In this document: positions 23,976 through 34,391 of the stretch, in pieces
How positions within the stretch are numbered: position 1 is the stretch's first letter
Layout of the letters: the number at the start of each line of letters is the position of its first letter
Origin: Sodiomyces alkalinus F11
Lineage: Eukaryota; Ascomycota; Sordariomycetes; Glomerellales; Plectosphaerellaceae
Length of the DNA: 64,000 nt
Direction: 5' to 3'
NCBI RefSeq assembly: GCF_003711515.1
Contig: NW_021167093.1
Location: forward strand, 112,643-176,642
The notes under the pieces: generated by a model
Databases searched by the model: none
What the model was told of the DNA's origin: nothing
The model's input: the letters and a program-made list of their open reading frames with translations, nothing else
Made by a program: the position numbers and the translations under genes

Positions 23976-26900
23976 CTTAAGAGTCTTATATACTATCGAC
24001 GATTTATCCCTTTTACTTATCGAACTACCGATTAAGAGCCGTCTAAGCCGAGCCGGTGTAGCGAACCTTTTATCGAATCTCTTATAGCATAAAGAAGCTA
24101 ACCAACTATTAAGATCACCGTTCTGTAAGATCTCCGAGGTTAATACTATATAGAATTATACCTAAAGCTATTAGACCTTGTAGAAACGAAGTAACGACGC
24201 GACAGCTATAGCCTATAGCGTTCGGAATAAATTTACCAATCTTAAAGATAATCCCCTTTCTATAAACCGGCCTTAGAGCCGTTACCCTTATTCTAACTAC
24301 GATACCGCCCGCCGGACTAAATCTAATAACTGCCGGAACGGCCGCGTATAACGTTAACAATACTACCCTTATTCTAACTAATATACCCTTAAATACTTTA
24401 ACCGTTTACCTGCCTCCGTAATAGATCTAACGGACTACTGGAACGGCCGTAATACCCTTAGTTAATTTAATAACCGCGCCGTCTACCGCGCTAGATCTAA
24501 TAATTACCGGAACGGCCGCGTATACTCTTAACTACGTCAACGGTTTACCTGCTTCTTATATTAGATCTAACCACTACCGGAATAAGGATACCTTCGTGGT
24601 AGATCTAACTGTTATCAGAAAGGCTACCTAATAAGGATACCTCGGATACCTCCGTGGTAGACCTAATAGTTACTAAAACGGCTACCTATAATATTCAATA
24701 ATAACCGAAAGCTATTATACGTGTACCGAAGATAAGTTATAACCTTAGAAGAAGACTAGTATATATTTCCTGAATAGCCTACTCTAGAGTAGGCTTAAGG
24801 AATCCCCTTAAGTCCGTAGGTCGAACGAGTACTTATCTAGACCCGAAACTACTAACTGTAAGACTGCTTAGGAGGAGCCTTTATAAGAACTATTTTAATA
24901 ACTATTATAATAAGTATTATAACTAAGGTATATCTATAGTAAGAGCTACCGCCTACCCTGCCTTTAGAGGCCGGTATATAATAACTACGTAATCGCCGGT
25001 AGTATAGTATTACTAATCCAAATACCCACTACGAGTAGAGGGATTTAGCCTGTAAGCTAAGTTATTTCTATAATTAAACCGTTATATAACTACGTTCTTT
25101 TAATAATACTAACTATCATAGCTACCGTCGTAGCATAGTTAGATATCCTCTTAACGGTATATACGGCTCCTGCCTACGCGGTGAATTATACTGATTTTTC
25201 CGAATTCTATAATTATATTTAAAGATATTAGATATTTACGGCGTTTTACAGGAGTTCCTATAGTGGTTTAAGCGGTAGCTCGTACCGTAATAAATATACT
25301 CGAGAGAGTGATATTAAACTAATATAATCCTGCGAAAAGATAGGCGTTATTAAAGGGCTTTAATATCCGACTAAAATACTCTACGCTAAAGATTCCTATT
25401 TAAGAATAAGTATCGTGGTAAGGCTTATAGCCCTAATATAGCTATACTCTTGTTTTCTCTAAACTTATCCCTTCCCCGGGTTCCCCCGAGGTTATAGTCT
25501 ATTATTCTGGATATAACTTACCTTTACGGGGGCTGGTTTCCCCCGGATCTCTTTCCTTAGGGTCGCCGAGGTTACTTCTACAATACCCTTCTATAAGGGG
25601 TGGAGGAGGCTATCTTAAGTCTAGATAGATAAGATTTACGACACGAACTATATAATTTAGCTAGCGTAGCGCTTAATTAACGTTTATAGCTACCTATTCT
25701 ATGACTTCCCCCTTTACTAGAAAAAAGCCCCGTTATCGATTATAGCGCTAATAGTAGCCGTAATCTTAGAAAATCGTGAATCCCCTATAGCTACAGGGTT
25801 CTTTATAGATAAAGGAATATAATACCACGATACCCCTATAGTTACGGCTATAGGGCTCTTATAAATAAAGGAGTGCGACAAATTCGGTAAAGAGATAGCT
25901 AGTAAAGAAACTAGAAAACATAGCTAGTAAATATAAGATAGTGCTATAATGTCCCTGTAGTTATAGCTATAGGACTTTTATGAATACAGGAACGTGCCCT
26001 TACTAGTTAAGAAAAAGACTAGATATCGGCGTTTAACACCGGCCGGAAGCTCTTCGTAATCCGGCTACCTAGTACCCGGTACCCGGTTCCCGGAAATAGA
26101 TAGAAGACCGCTTAATATAACTACCCCCGGAACTACTAGAAGATGGGGCCGTGGAAAACTGTGCCCGTAAATATCGTAAAAAAATACTAAGTACCCGAGT
26201 CTAGAAAGAAATAATATATAAGGCTAATAAGTATATATTTCTATATAATTATAGGATATAGTTTATGTGATAAGGGGGCTAATAGTATTAGATTCCGGCT
26301 TCGTAGAGTTAAGATCTTCCTATACGCTATTAAAGCACGGGGGTAACGATAACTAAGATCTTCCTAACCGCCTTATATACTACCTCGTATACCGCCTTAT
26401 ATACCGCCGTCTATACTATCTTATATACCGCCTTATATACCGAAGACACGGTCAAGATCTTCTATCCGGCTTTTAATATACAGTACCTCCGTAAATACTA
26501 TATCGAGTACTATATCGAGTATCCTTATAACGGTTAATAACCTAATAGATAGGAGAGACGACTATAGTAAAAGGAAGCTAGTAAAAGTCCTAACGGAATA
26601 TTTAACAGGCTAGCGATTAACGCTATATTAGACTAATAGAGTATTAGATTAATGCTATTATAGTAACGGACGGATTAACGGACGAGAAGTTCGCGATATT
26701 TAAAGCCTAGGTAGGCATAATAGATATAAGGGACCCATTATAGCTAAAGTAGCTAGTAGAAGTCCTGATAGAGTATCCAATAGATTAAGGATTAACGTTA
26801 GGATGATTAACGTCGTGATAGATTAACGTAGCGATAGATTTAACGATAATTACGAAGTATTAGATTAACGCCGTGATAATGGATATTATAATAGAGTAAT

Positions 26901-27312
26901 AGATTAACGCCGTAATAATTAACGGAGCGTTAGATTAACGTTATAATAGAGTATTAGATTAACGCCGTGATAATCGACGACCTAATAGATAGGAGGGACC
27001 GGTTGTAGTAAAAGAAGCTAGTAGAAGTCCTGACGGAATATTCTACGGAATATTTAACGGGCGCGATAATTAACGCCGCGATGTATTTAACGAAGACGCT
27101 TTTAACAGGCGAGAAGTTTACGATATTTGGAGCCTAGTTGGAAGTGGTGTATATACGGGAACGCTTATAGTAACGGAAGCTAGAGGAGGTCCTAACGGAG
27201 TATTTTAGAACGCCGAAGGTTAAAATTAAAGGAAGCTACGGAATAGTTAAATCGTTAGCCTGCTATAAATAGGGTTAATAACCTAACTACTATTATAGCT
27301 ATTAATGGCGTG

Positions 27313-27568
27313 TGTCGGATAGGCTATAAGATTAACGGTTATATAACGGGCACGGATTTAACTAAAGAATTATACCCTTAGTAATCGAGGTGGATACCTG
27401 CAGAATCTTTACTATAGAAATTACGGTGGTAGGAGTTCCCTAACGGTCCGGGATTTTAGATAGTTACACACACATATATCTGCAGATTTACAAGCCTTAA
27501 TTAAATCAACGGATCAACTGCCCTATTACTGTTCTACCTTATTCTTTACGGTTACGCTGTATCTGACA
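27313..27568 (+). repeat. 3' LTR of the short LTR element
   Basis: Begins TGTCGGATAGGC and ends GTATCTGACA, with intact TG...CA ends. It marks the left border of the gene island. Confidence 0.8.
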
Positions 27569-27573
27569 CTCCA

Positions 27574-27811
27574 CACGTCTAACATACTATAGTTTGTCAC
27601 ACCTCGATAAGGTGGCTGTGGGCATCTGACATCGACTCAACTACCGCCTTGACATCCTGACACCTTTCATTGCGGTGCCGCAGTCGTACCTGACAGAGGT
27701 ATCGGACGAGAACTCCGAGACGTCAGCTTTCCAAGGTACCGCATGGAAATATCCTAACCACCCGGATAAGTCCTCTCTTTCCACAGCAACATCCGCATGC
27801 CGTTGCCCAAC
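27574..27811 (+). promoter_or_regulatory. Upstream region of the TLG2-like gene
   Basis: Normal-composition sequence between the LTR element and the start codon. It must hold the promoter and 5' leader unless the LTR element now contributes them. No TATA box or recognisable operator stands out. An alternative in-frame ATG at 27797 adds only five residues. Confidence 0.4.
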
Positions 27812-28960
27812 ATGTGGCGCGACCGCACCAACCTTTATTTATCCTACCGGCAATCGTACGCCGACCATCCAGTAAAACGGGCCAAGTACACGGACTCTCA
27901 GGCGCGAGGCGCTTCATCTGCAGATAGCTACGGGCTGGCCTCCTCGGATACGCCTGAGGATACTCGAGCACTACTCTCCGCGGGTGCCTTTGACCGTGAG
28001 GGCGATGCTGTGATCGAGATGGATGTGATCCCACCACGTTGGGCTGATGTGTCCGACGAGATCACGGAACTGCTGGCTGATATTGCGCGCCGCAGCCAGG
28101 TGCTAGAGCGACTTCATCAGACACACGTGCTTCCAGGATTCAATGACGATGCGACAAAGAAGAACGAGGAACGAGAAATCGAGGGCTTGACACATCAGAT
28201 CACAAAGGGGTTCCATGACTGCAATCGCTGCATACAGCGGTTGGAACGAATGATACAAGAAATGAAAGAAGCAGGCTCTCTAAGCAGAGCAGATGCGACC
28301 ATGGCAAAGAACATGCAAATCTCCCTAGCTTCAAGAGTGCAAGACGCAAGTGCTTCTTTTAGAAGAAAACAGAGCACATATTTGAAGAGTAAGATCGGGT
28401 CCTGTTTCTGGGCGCTTAAGGCCAGTAGGTTGCTGACAGTACGCGTAGAATTGCGCGATATGGGAGGGTTTACCTCAATCAGCTCCCCAGGCGATCGGAT
28501 GTCCGCTCTCCACTTGAGCTCAGGCGCTTACAGTGACCCAAACATGCTTGAATCGGATGAGGATCGATCCTTGTCGCAATCGACGCTGCAGTCCACTCGA
28601 AAATACCAGCATCACTCCAATGACACCATCATAACACAACGAGAACGCGAGATTGAAGAGATAGCCCGAGGGATCATCGAGCTCGCTGACATTTTCCGCG
28701 ATTTGCAGAGCATGGTTATTGATCAAGGCACTATGCTGGACAGGATAGACTACAACGTGGAGAACATGGCAAACGATGTTAAGGCTGCGGACAAAGAATT
28801 TGTCATCGCTGCCGGATATCAGAAAAGAACAACCAAGAGGAAGATTATCCTGCTACTTCTCATTCTTATAGTAGGGTTGTTCATCCTCCTGATGATAAAA
28901 CCGAAGGAAAACAGAGGAGCACCTGCCAATGGCAATAATAATGGCAAGGAGCAGGCCTGA
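27812..28960 (+). CDS. TLG2: t-SNARE, syntaxin-16/Tlg2 family (two exons)
   Basis: Endosome-to-trans-Golgi Qa-SNARE that drives membrane fusion (known for the Tlg2/syntaxin-16 family). Exons at 27812-28388 and 28449-28960 give 362 residues. The start at 27812 gives the MWRDRTNLY N-terminus I associate with fungal Tlg2; the ATG at 27797 is an alternative. Visible parts: an N-terminal helical region (about 85-200), a SNARE motif (about 254-315) with the central layer Gln near 284 in DQGTMLDRIDYNVE, and a C-terminal membrane anchor (about 324-341, IILLLLILIVGLFILL) with a short lumenal tail. The 60-base intron (28389-28448; GTAAGA, GCTGAC, GTAG) has no stop and keeps frame; splicing restores YLKKLRDMGGF, as expected for the family. 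It is convergent with the PPR-like gene. Confidence 0.88.
   Translation: MWRDRTNLYLSYRQSYADHPVKRAKYTDSQARGASSADSYGLASSDTPEDTRALLSAGAFDREGDAVIEMDVIPPRWADVSDEITELLADIARRSQVLERLHQTHVLPGFNDDATKKNEEREIEGLTHQITKGFHDCNRCIQRLERMIQEMKEAGSLSRADATMAKNMQISLASRVQDASASFRRKQSTYLKSKIGSCFWALKASRLLTVRVELRDMGGFTSISSPGDRMSALHLSSGAYSDPNMLESDEDRSLSQSTLQSTRKYQHHSNDTIITQREREIEEIARGIIELADIFRDLQSMVIDQGTMLDRIDYNVENMANDVKAADKEFVIAAGYQKRTTKRKIILLLLILIVGLFILLMIKPKENRGAPANGNNNGKEQA
28389..28448 (+). other. In-frame, stop-free intron of the TLG2-like gene
   Basis: Donor GTAAGA, branch-like TTGCTGACAG, acceptor CGTAG. It is 60 bases, phase 1. Left unspliced, it would add 20 residues rich in Ser, Leu and Cys between the helical region and the linker. 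Confidence 0.8.
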
Positions 28961-29184
28961 CTCCTACAGTAACACCTTGCCATGACGGCACCTCACACTT
29001 GTAGAACTAATGATTGATCTGTGAACTTCCTTCCAATGCTTCGTTTTTGAGAGAAATGCCTGTCCCGAAACTACCTATGAAGCGCGTGGGAGGAAGTTAT
29101 CTTCAGCCAGCTTTATTATTTGACAAACATATTCAGAGACGATGTAGGTGATTCTATGGAGCAGATGATCCGAAGGAAATATCG
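28961..29184. other. Shared 3' intergenic region of convergent genes
   Basis: 224 bases between two converging stop codons. It must contain both 3' untranslated regions and polyadenylation signals. No other feature was seen. Confidence 0.5.
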
Positions 29185-31572
29185 TCAGGTTTCTTTAACC
29201 ATCAAGTCTCGCAACTCCATGGCACTTGGAAGAAGCCAATCACCAAAGGTGAAGTTGAAGAGCATGGCCATCTGATTGAGGTCCAAATCATCTCGGCCGT
29301 CTCTAGGTGTTCCCTTGGCGGATAGGGAGTACCGGGCTATACACCGAACTACCTCCTTGCGGATGATGGGCCTGTCTAGAGGAATGCCACGACTCCCTAG
29401 CTCTTTGAGGAACCTTACTCCACGCGCAACGTGGAAGTCGGAAGGCCGAAGACCTGTTCTTGTGGTGGCGAGACGATGGAGAGAGTAAGGCGAAGTAAGC
29501 CCCTTCCGAAAACCCCACCGGACCATGGAAGCCTGGAGCCGGTGGTCCAGAAAAATTCGCCGGATAGGATGCCAGTCACTGGTGATGGGTAGGTCTGGAG
29601 GGATGCCAACACGAGCTTCCTCAAAGGTAAACTCGTGTGGACAATCAGACACGTGAACGGATATCCTCCCTGGGTAGCGAAGGATGCGGTTCTGGCAATC
29701 GTCGACGAGGTACATAGCTAGATGTTCCAGTTCATCCAGGCGGCCAAACTTGCCCAAGTTGAACAGGACCTTCTGCCAAAACCGAGAAGGTAGGTAGCCA
29801 GGAAGCAACGCCACCCTCTTTGCAAGAGCGATCAAGTCAGAGACCTGCTGCCCATGATCGGGAGTGGCAGAGAAATCAACAGACTCCAACGACCGCATAA
29901 GCTGTTGATGTATGCTGTGTAGCGTTTGTGGATGGATGTTGAGGCCCATCGCCCTCATGTCATCCAAGAGTCCGATGGCTTGGCGACACTGTCCACGGGA
30001 TAGATGCTGGCATAAAAGATCGTTCGAGGTGGTCTCTATTGAATCCTGAGCGGCCGCAGGCTGTACGGCGAGGAGAAGCCGACTCGTGTGTCGTGAGTTT
30101 GTTGAACCACCGCCACCACGTAAAATCATGCCCTGAGTACTGAGGTCGTCGAAGACGTCTGGATGAATATCGCTTCGCAGCAACTGCGTTAGGAGTTCGC
30201 TATTCCCAGAGCGTGCGAAGTATCGAACAGCCCTGGCGTACGTTGAGTGTCCAATATCAATGCCCAAGTTTCGAAGCTGCTCCAATCGTGATGTGACAGC
30301 GGCTGGAGTTGCTTCGCGAATAGCAATGGATTGTAAGGATAAAGGTCCGATGTTCCGTACACCAAGCCCGCGTAGTGCATGGACTGCAATATCGAGGGGT
30401 ATCCAAGAACTCGCGAACCATCTTGCACCAAGAACATCGTTGAGTCGTCTGCCTGCGTCATGTCCGGGCTTACCCTGGGTGACGGAGAGAGTTTCCCAAA
30501 TGTTTGGACTATCGGCGCGATCGGGCAGTGCGGGAAAGGAGAGCCCTATGACAGCCTTCTCCTCCGAAGTGAGCGCCTTGTTTGGGAAGTAGCAAGCCAA
30601 AAACCGCAAGAAGGGCTGAGCCGTTGGTAGAGGCTTGGGAACGTCGCGGTGTCGAAGTAGTAGCTTGCGCCAGTCATAGCACAAGTTCAATTTCCCGCGC
30701 TCGAAAAGATACGGGATAAGTCTGTCGTACAGACCACGGTGCAAACTAGCCGTGTACATCGACATCAGTGTGTTTTGCAACCTGACTTCGGAGTTAACTA
30801 TGAATTCTCGGAGGAGAGAGCCAAAGGAATCGATGCCTGGGTCAAAGTCGGGCATCAGCCGCAAATGCCAGTAGAAAGCCCCATGATATTTGCCACTACG
30901 AAGGCAATGAGCTACTACCCGGTAGTACAGGTCTGGCAATTGGATGGAGTGGGCGTCCAGGAGCCACAGGGCATAGTCATATATAGGCTCCAGAGACGCG
31001 TCGCGGGTGAGAAGAGTGTCGAGAACAGTCTTCCAAATATGCACCGCTTCCGGACTTTTCAAGGAGGATATGCCATGGTGCCTCTTCGCCATAATCCAAA
31101 GCTCAGGGACGCCATCTTCTTCGTAGATTCGTAGGGCCGCATATAGGCGGGCTACCCACGACGGTAAATCTTCTCGGGGTGCTAGCTTGTTTAACAGACC
31201 TGGCCCGATTGATGAGCCGAATCCAGAAGTTTCGCAAGCTTTGGCAAATCTTGGGAGATATATGGGGTTCCGAGTCGTGCCTGCCCCCCGACTATCAGGG
31301 GCAGCTATCGAAAATCGGTTCGGGTCTGGCGGATTCAAGGACACCGAGTCTTGAATTTGTGTATCGGTCTCGGGGGGCTGGTTTGAGGTGGAGGTGGGCA
31401 AGCCCGCCCATTCAACATCAGCGCAGGGTGATTCTCGGATATAATTCAACTTCCTGACAGCAGAGGGAATCGAGTTGGCTGTTGGAGGAGGTGTCGGGAG
31501 ACTGTGAAGAGGTTGCGAGCGGCCAAAGCTTGCCCTGTTCAATCTCCCAAAGCATTGCAACACCAATGGCAT
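29185..31572 (-). CDS. PPR-like helical-repeat protein, probably mitochondrial
   Basis: A single-exon frame of 795 residues. I start at the ATG at 31570-31572; the open frame extends 29 codons further upstream only to a TTG (31657-31659), which is not a credible eukaryotic start. The N-terminus (MPLVLQCFGRLNRASFGRS) is basic and lacks acids, as a mitochondrial presequence would be. Helical hairpins of pentatricopeptide type are visible, for example around residues 430-460 (SRLEQLRNLGIDIG..TYARAVRYFARSG) and 530-565 (AIGLLDDMRAMGLNIHPQT). PPR proteins bind organellar RNA and act in its processing or translation; the specific target here is unknown. The gene is flanked by TLG2 (convergent) and a miniature inverted-repeat element 162 bases upstream of the start. 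Moderate confidence for PPR, low for any specific role. Confidence 0.65.
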   Translation of the reverse strand: MPLVLQCFGRLNRASFGRSQPLHSLPTPPPTANSIPSAVRKLNYIRESPCADVEWAGLPTSTSNQPPETDTQIQDSVSLNPPDPNRFSIAAPDSRGAGTTRNPIYLPRFAKACETSGFGSSIGPGLLNKLAPREDLPSWVARLYAALRIYEEDGVPELWIMAKRHHGISSLKSPEAVHIWKTVLDTLLTRDASLEPIYDYALWLLDAHSIQLPDLYYRVVAHCLRSGKYHGAFYWHLRLMPDFDPGIDSFGSLLREFIVNSEVRLQNTLMSMYTASLHRGLYDRLIPYLFERGKLNLCYDWRKLLLRHRDVPKPLPTAQPFLRFLACYFPNKALTSEEKAVIGLSFPALPDRADSPNIWETLSVTQGKPGHDAGRRLNDVLGARWFASSWIPLDIAVHALRGLGVRNIGPLSLQSIAIREATPAAVTSRLEQLRNLGIDIGHSTYARAVRYFARSGNSELLTQLLRSDIHPDVFDDLSTQGMILRGGGGSTNSRHTSRLLLAVQPAAAQDSIETTSNDLLCQHLSRGQCRQAIGLLDDMRAMGLNIHPQTLHSIHQQLMRSLESVDFSATPDHGQQVSDLIALAKRVALLPGYLPSRFWQKVLFNLGKFGRLDELEHLAMYLVDDCQNRILRYPGRISVHVSDCPHEFTFEEARVGIPPDLPITSDWHPIRRIFLDHRLQASMVRWGFRKGLTSPYSLHRLATTRTGLRPSDFHVARGVRFLKELGSRGIPLDRPIIRKEVVRCIARYSLSAKGTPRDGRDDLDLNQMAMLFNFTFGDWLLPSAMELRDLMVKET

Positions 31573-31733
31573 TGCCCTACGACTCAGAGAGATGGGGAAA
31601 ACAATAAACGTCTCGATACACCGAACATAACTGTCGAATGCTATGCAGGGTGTAGACAAGTAGCTGGCGTTCCCCAGATACCAAAGTCCATGATTCCAGA
31701 CAAGGGCTGTGGAAAGTATGTAAATAACTTAGG
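31573..31733 (-). promoter_or_regulatory. Upstream region of the PPR-like gene
   Basis: Normal-composition sequence of 161 bases between the start codon and the inverted-repeat element. The promoter must lie here or inside or beyond that element. No distinct motif was recognised. Confidence 0.35.
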
Positions 31734-31872
31734 GCCTATCTCAGGCGCCAGTACAGATGACTATTTTGCCAGTAAAACGGTGGGGCCCGCCAAGCATGGT
31801 AAACAACCCAAGTACCAACCTATTTTGTATGTATACTTAAGTACCCAAACACATAGATACAGTCTCTTTTCA
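31734..31872 (+). repeat. Left terminal inverted repeat of the MITE-like element
   Basis: Inverted match to 32060-32199. It is less mutated than the right arm. Confidence 0.8.
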
Positions 31873-32059
31873 ATTAATCTACTAGTTTCTTATACACCGC
31901 CTCGTTAATTAAAGCATAACACTATAACCACGATATACGTAACCCACGATATAATTACTAAAGAATAATAGCGACCTTACGGCTCCGGCGTACCCTCTAA
32001 GGTTTATGCCTTATATAAGCACGACTTCGAAGCTCTTATTGCCCACGCCTACTCGAACG

Positions 32060-32199
32060 TGAAAAGAGAGACTATACTATATGTTTAGGTACTTAAGTGT
32101 ATATATAAAATAGGTTAGTACTTAGGTAGCTTATCATGCTTAGCGGGCCCCACCGTTTTACTGGTAAAATAGTATTCCTTACTGGCGCCTGAGATAGGC
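32060..32199 (-). repeat. Right terminal inverted repeat of the MITE-like element
   Basis: Inverted match to 31734-31872, with more TpA in place of CpA. Confidence 0.8.
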
Positions 32200-32566
32200 A
32201 CATACTTTATTCGCACCCAGGCCACAGCTGTTTGCGCCTGGTCGTAGTTGGTTTTCGGCCCCGCCGGGGATTCCGCTCTGGTCGGACAAGGTCGGACAAC
32301 GGAAATCCATTTGTACGAATACGACTCGGACAGACTCTTGAGTGGATTTTCCCAACAAAAATACAAAATCACATGTGATGAAGCTGAGAATACGACTAGA
32401 CGAGGTGACAGCTATGTGATCGGAATGGGAAGGCGCAAGACGATCGGAACGTGTTTGGAATCCCAAGTCTGTGATACTGCAGCTTTTATCAACTTCACTT
32501 TCGCATATTCAGACGCAAATCCTCATAGTCAACACCAGTTATCAAGACGTGGGTGTATAAAGGGAA
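32200..32566 (+). promoter_or_regulatory. Upstream region of the PAQR gene
   Basis: 367 bases of normal composition between the MITE-like element and the start codon. Short frames here are not conserved-looking. I see no zinc-response element of the Zap1 type. A TATAAA-like GTATAAAG lies at about 32555, too close to the ATG to be its TATA box. Confidence 0.35.
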
Positions 32567-33187
32567 ATGCCATCCTCCACAACCGCAAGCGATGGTCTTA
32601 GTCACCGCCGTGGCTCGACCACCACAACCCTCCTCCCAACCGGCGATGACATGGAACCCAAAGTTCTCGCAGTAAAAGAAGGCCACCACATCCGTTTATT
32701 AACCTGGGACAACCTGCCCGCATGGCAGCGCGACAACACCTTCATCCTGACGGGATACCGGCGAGCGTCCTCGTCGTATCGCGCCTCCCTCGCCAGCCTG
32801 ACCTATCTGCACAACGAGACGGTTAATATCTGGTCGCACCTCCTCGGCGCGCTGTTCTTCCTCCTCGTCGGCGCGGCGGGGGCCTACGCCGCCGTCTTCC
32901 TCGAGCATGAGATCGCCCCGCGCTACGCCACAGCTTCGCTCGCCGATGTGCTGGTTTTCGCCTGCTTCTTCGCCGGCGCTGTCGCCTGTCTTGGCATGAG
33001 TGCTACTTACCATGCTCTCAGCAACCATTCCCGCGCCGTTGCGCGCTGGGGGAATAAGCTCGACTATGCCGGCATCGTGGTGCTTATTGTTGGGAGTTAC
33101 GTTCCAGCTTTGTATTACGGGTTTTGGTGCCATCCGGAGTTGATGACTATGTATCAGTCTACTGTGCGTTCCTTTCCTTTCCTCGGG

Positions 33188-33221
<34 letters not shown>

Positions 33222-33715
33222 TCTCTCTCTCTCTCTCTTCTCTTTCTTTTTTATTTATTCTGTCCTTTCCGTCTTCGCCTTTTTCTCCTTACCTTTTTCT
33301 CCTTACTAACACATGTTTGTCATAGATCACTCTCCTCGGTTTCGGCTGCGGAATGACCGCATGGCTAGAGCGTTTCCGCACACCACCCTGGCGACCTCTC
33401 CGCGCGGCCATGTTCGTCGGCCTCGGCCTCTCGGGCATCGTCCCTGTGTTGCACGGCTTGAAGTTGTACGGCCGCGAGGCGCTCGAGCGTCGCATGAGCC
33501 TCAGCTGGGTCGTCGGTCACGGGGCGCTGTACGTGACCGGCGCATTCATCTACGCCGTGCGTTGGCCCGAGAGGAGTTTCCCTCGGAGGTTCGACATTTG
33601 GGGCAGCTCGCACCAGATTTTCCACTTTTTCGTCGTTGCGGCGGCCGCCACCCACTTTGTGGGCATGGGCAAAGCGTTTGATTATCACCATGGAGGTATG
33701 GCTGCTGAGTGTTGA
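32567..33715 (+). CDS. PAQR / haemolysin-III family seven-helix receptor (Izh-like), two exons
   Basis: Integral membrane protein of the adiponectin-receptor-like family; yeast Izh members affect zinc and sterol homeostasis, and animal relatives act as ceramidases (established for the family). Exons 32567-33163 and 33326-33715 give 328 residues, phase 0 junction (donor GTGCGT, branch TTACTAAC, acceptor CATAG). Family signatures: LHNETVNIWSH near residue 81, SATYHALSNHS near 144, and SSHQIFHFF near 293, which together supply the conserved Ser/Asp/His zinc site. Several hydrophobic helices follow the first motif. An alternative start is Met at 32651. The intron carries CA and CT runs. It is convergent with TMA7. 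The ligand is unknown. Confidence 0.9.
33164..33325 (+). other. Intron of the PAQR gene with CA and CT microsatellites
   Basis: 162 bases. (CA)15 at 33191-33220 is followed by a CT run to about 33238 and a long pyrimidine tract before the CTAAC branch site. Read through, it would give a His-Thr run, which is an artefact of missing the splice. Confidence 0.85.
33191..33238 (+). repeat. Compound microsatellite (CA)n(CT)n
   Basis: Fifteen CA units and then about eight CT units within the PAQR intron. Confidence 0.95.
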
Positions 33716-34052
33716 GACGTGAGACGGGCCGAAGGATAGGTCCTGGGTTTGTCCTTGAGTTGTACACAAAAGGGCACCAGCGCATCAATAGAAATCGACC
33801 AGTGATTTCTAACCAAACGATATATCATATTCCATAGGCATCAGTTGTTGTTGTTGTTGTTGTTGTTGTTGCTGTCCCATATTGCTAAGCCTGAGAATCC
33901 CGAGAATCCCGACTCCTGCGCCGCGCAATAAGCACGCTCGCCTCGCGTGGCCCGCTTTCGCCCCTGGGCCTTTCTTGACGCCCGGGTCGATGCCATCATC
34001 TCATCTCTACTGCGTGTCGCATCGCATGCTGTATTCCGTCTTCCGAAGACCT
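33716..34052. other. Shared 3' region of PAQR and TMA7 genes, with a TTG microsatellite
   Basis: 337 bases between converging stop codons, containing nine TTG units at 33845-33871. No gene was recognised; a 107-codon plus-strand frame from 33882 crosses the TMA7 exons antisense and is not credible. Confidence 0.6.
33845..33871 (+). repeat. (TTG)9 microsatellite
   Basis: Perfect trinucleotide run in the 3' intergenic region. Confidence 0.95.

Positions 34053-34391
<339 letters not shown>

Larger units (their letters stand above)
23717..27568 (+). mobile_element. Short LTR retroelement without visible reverse transcriptase, 3852 bp
   Basis: LTRs at 23717-23975 (259 bp) and 27313-27568 (256 bp), with flanking pentamers CTCTA (23712-23716) and CTCCA (27569-27573), a duplication differing by one C-to-T change. 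The interior shows two repetitive zones: 24290-24690, with recurring GATCTAA and ACCGGAACGGC motifs, and 26500-27250, with recurring GATTAACG and GTAGAAGTCCTGA motifs. It has no reverse transcriptase or integrase signature that I can find. It could be a non-autonomous derivative of the Copia family whose LTR recurs at 62185. Its right end lies 243 bases before the TLG2-like start codon. Confidence 0.7.
31734..32199. mobile_element. Miniature inverted-repeat element (MITE-like), about 466 bp
   Basis: Terminal inverted repeats of about 139-140 bp (31734-31872 and 32060-32199) start GCCTATCTCAGGCGCCAGTA on each outer end and run to AGTCTC(TC)TTTTCA inside. The two arms differ mainly by C-to-T/G-to-A changes (right arm more mutated), consistent with mild RIP. 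The 187-base centre is AT-rich and has no open frame. TA dinucleotides lie near both ends (31730-31731, 32203-32204), which could be a Tc1/mariner-type TA target, but the spacing to the repeats is not equal, so superfamily is uncertain. It sits between two divergent promoters. Confidence 0.8.

Noticed and set aside
27675..28037. Two overlapping frames (both strands) at the TLG2 5' end
   Set aside because: They overlap the Tlg2 frame out of register or antisense and show no family resemblance.
29276..31457. Several 60-130-codon frames on the plus strand across the PPR-like gene
   Set aside because: Antisense or shifted shadows of the 795-residue frame.
31573..31659. Upstream extension of the PPR-like frame by 29 residues
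   Set aside because: It begins with TTG, not ATG. The first in-frame ATG at 31570-31572 gives a plausible mitochondrial presequence.
31504..31908. 134-codon plus-strand frame running into the inverted-repeat element
   Set aside because: Its C-terminal half is the terminal inverted repeat, and the same peptide appears in the mirror frame at 32115-32372. Neither is a gene.
33164..33325. His-Thr repeat protein segment read from the PAQR frame
   Set aside because: It is intronic CA repeat. Consensus splice sites remove it and restore the family sequence.
32699..33788. Antisense frames across the PAQR exons
   Set aside because: High-GC shadows of a well-supported gene on the plus strand.
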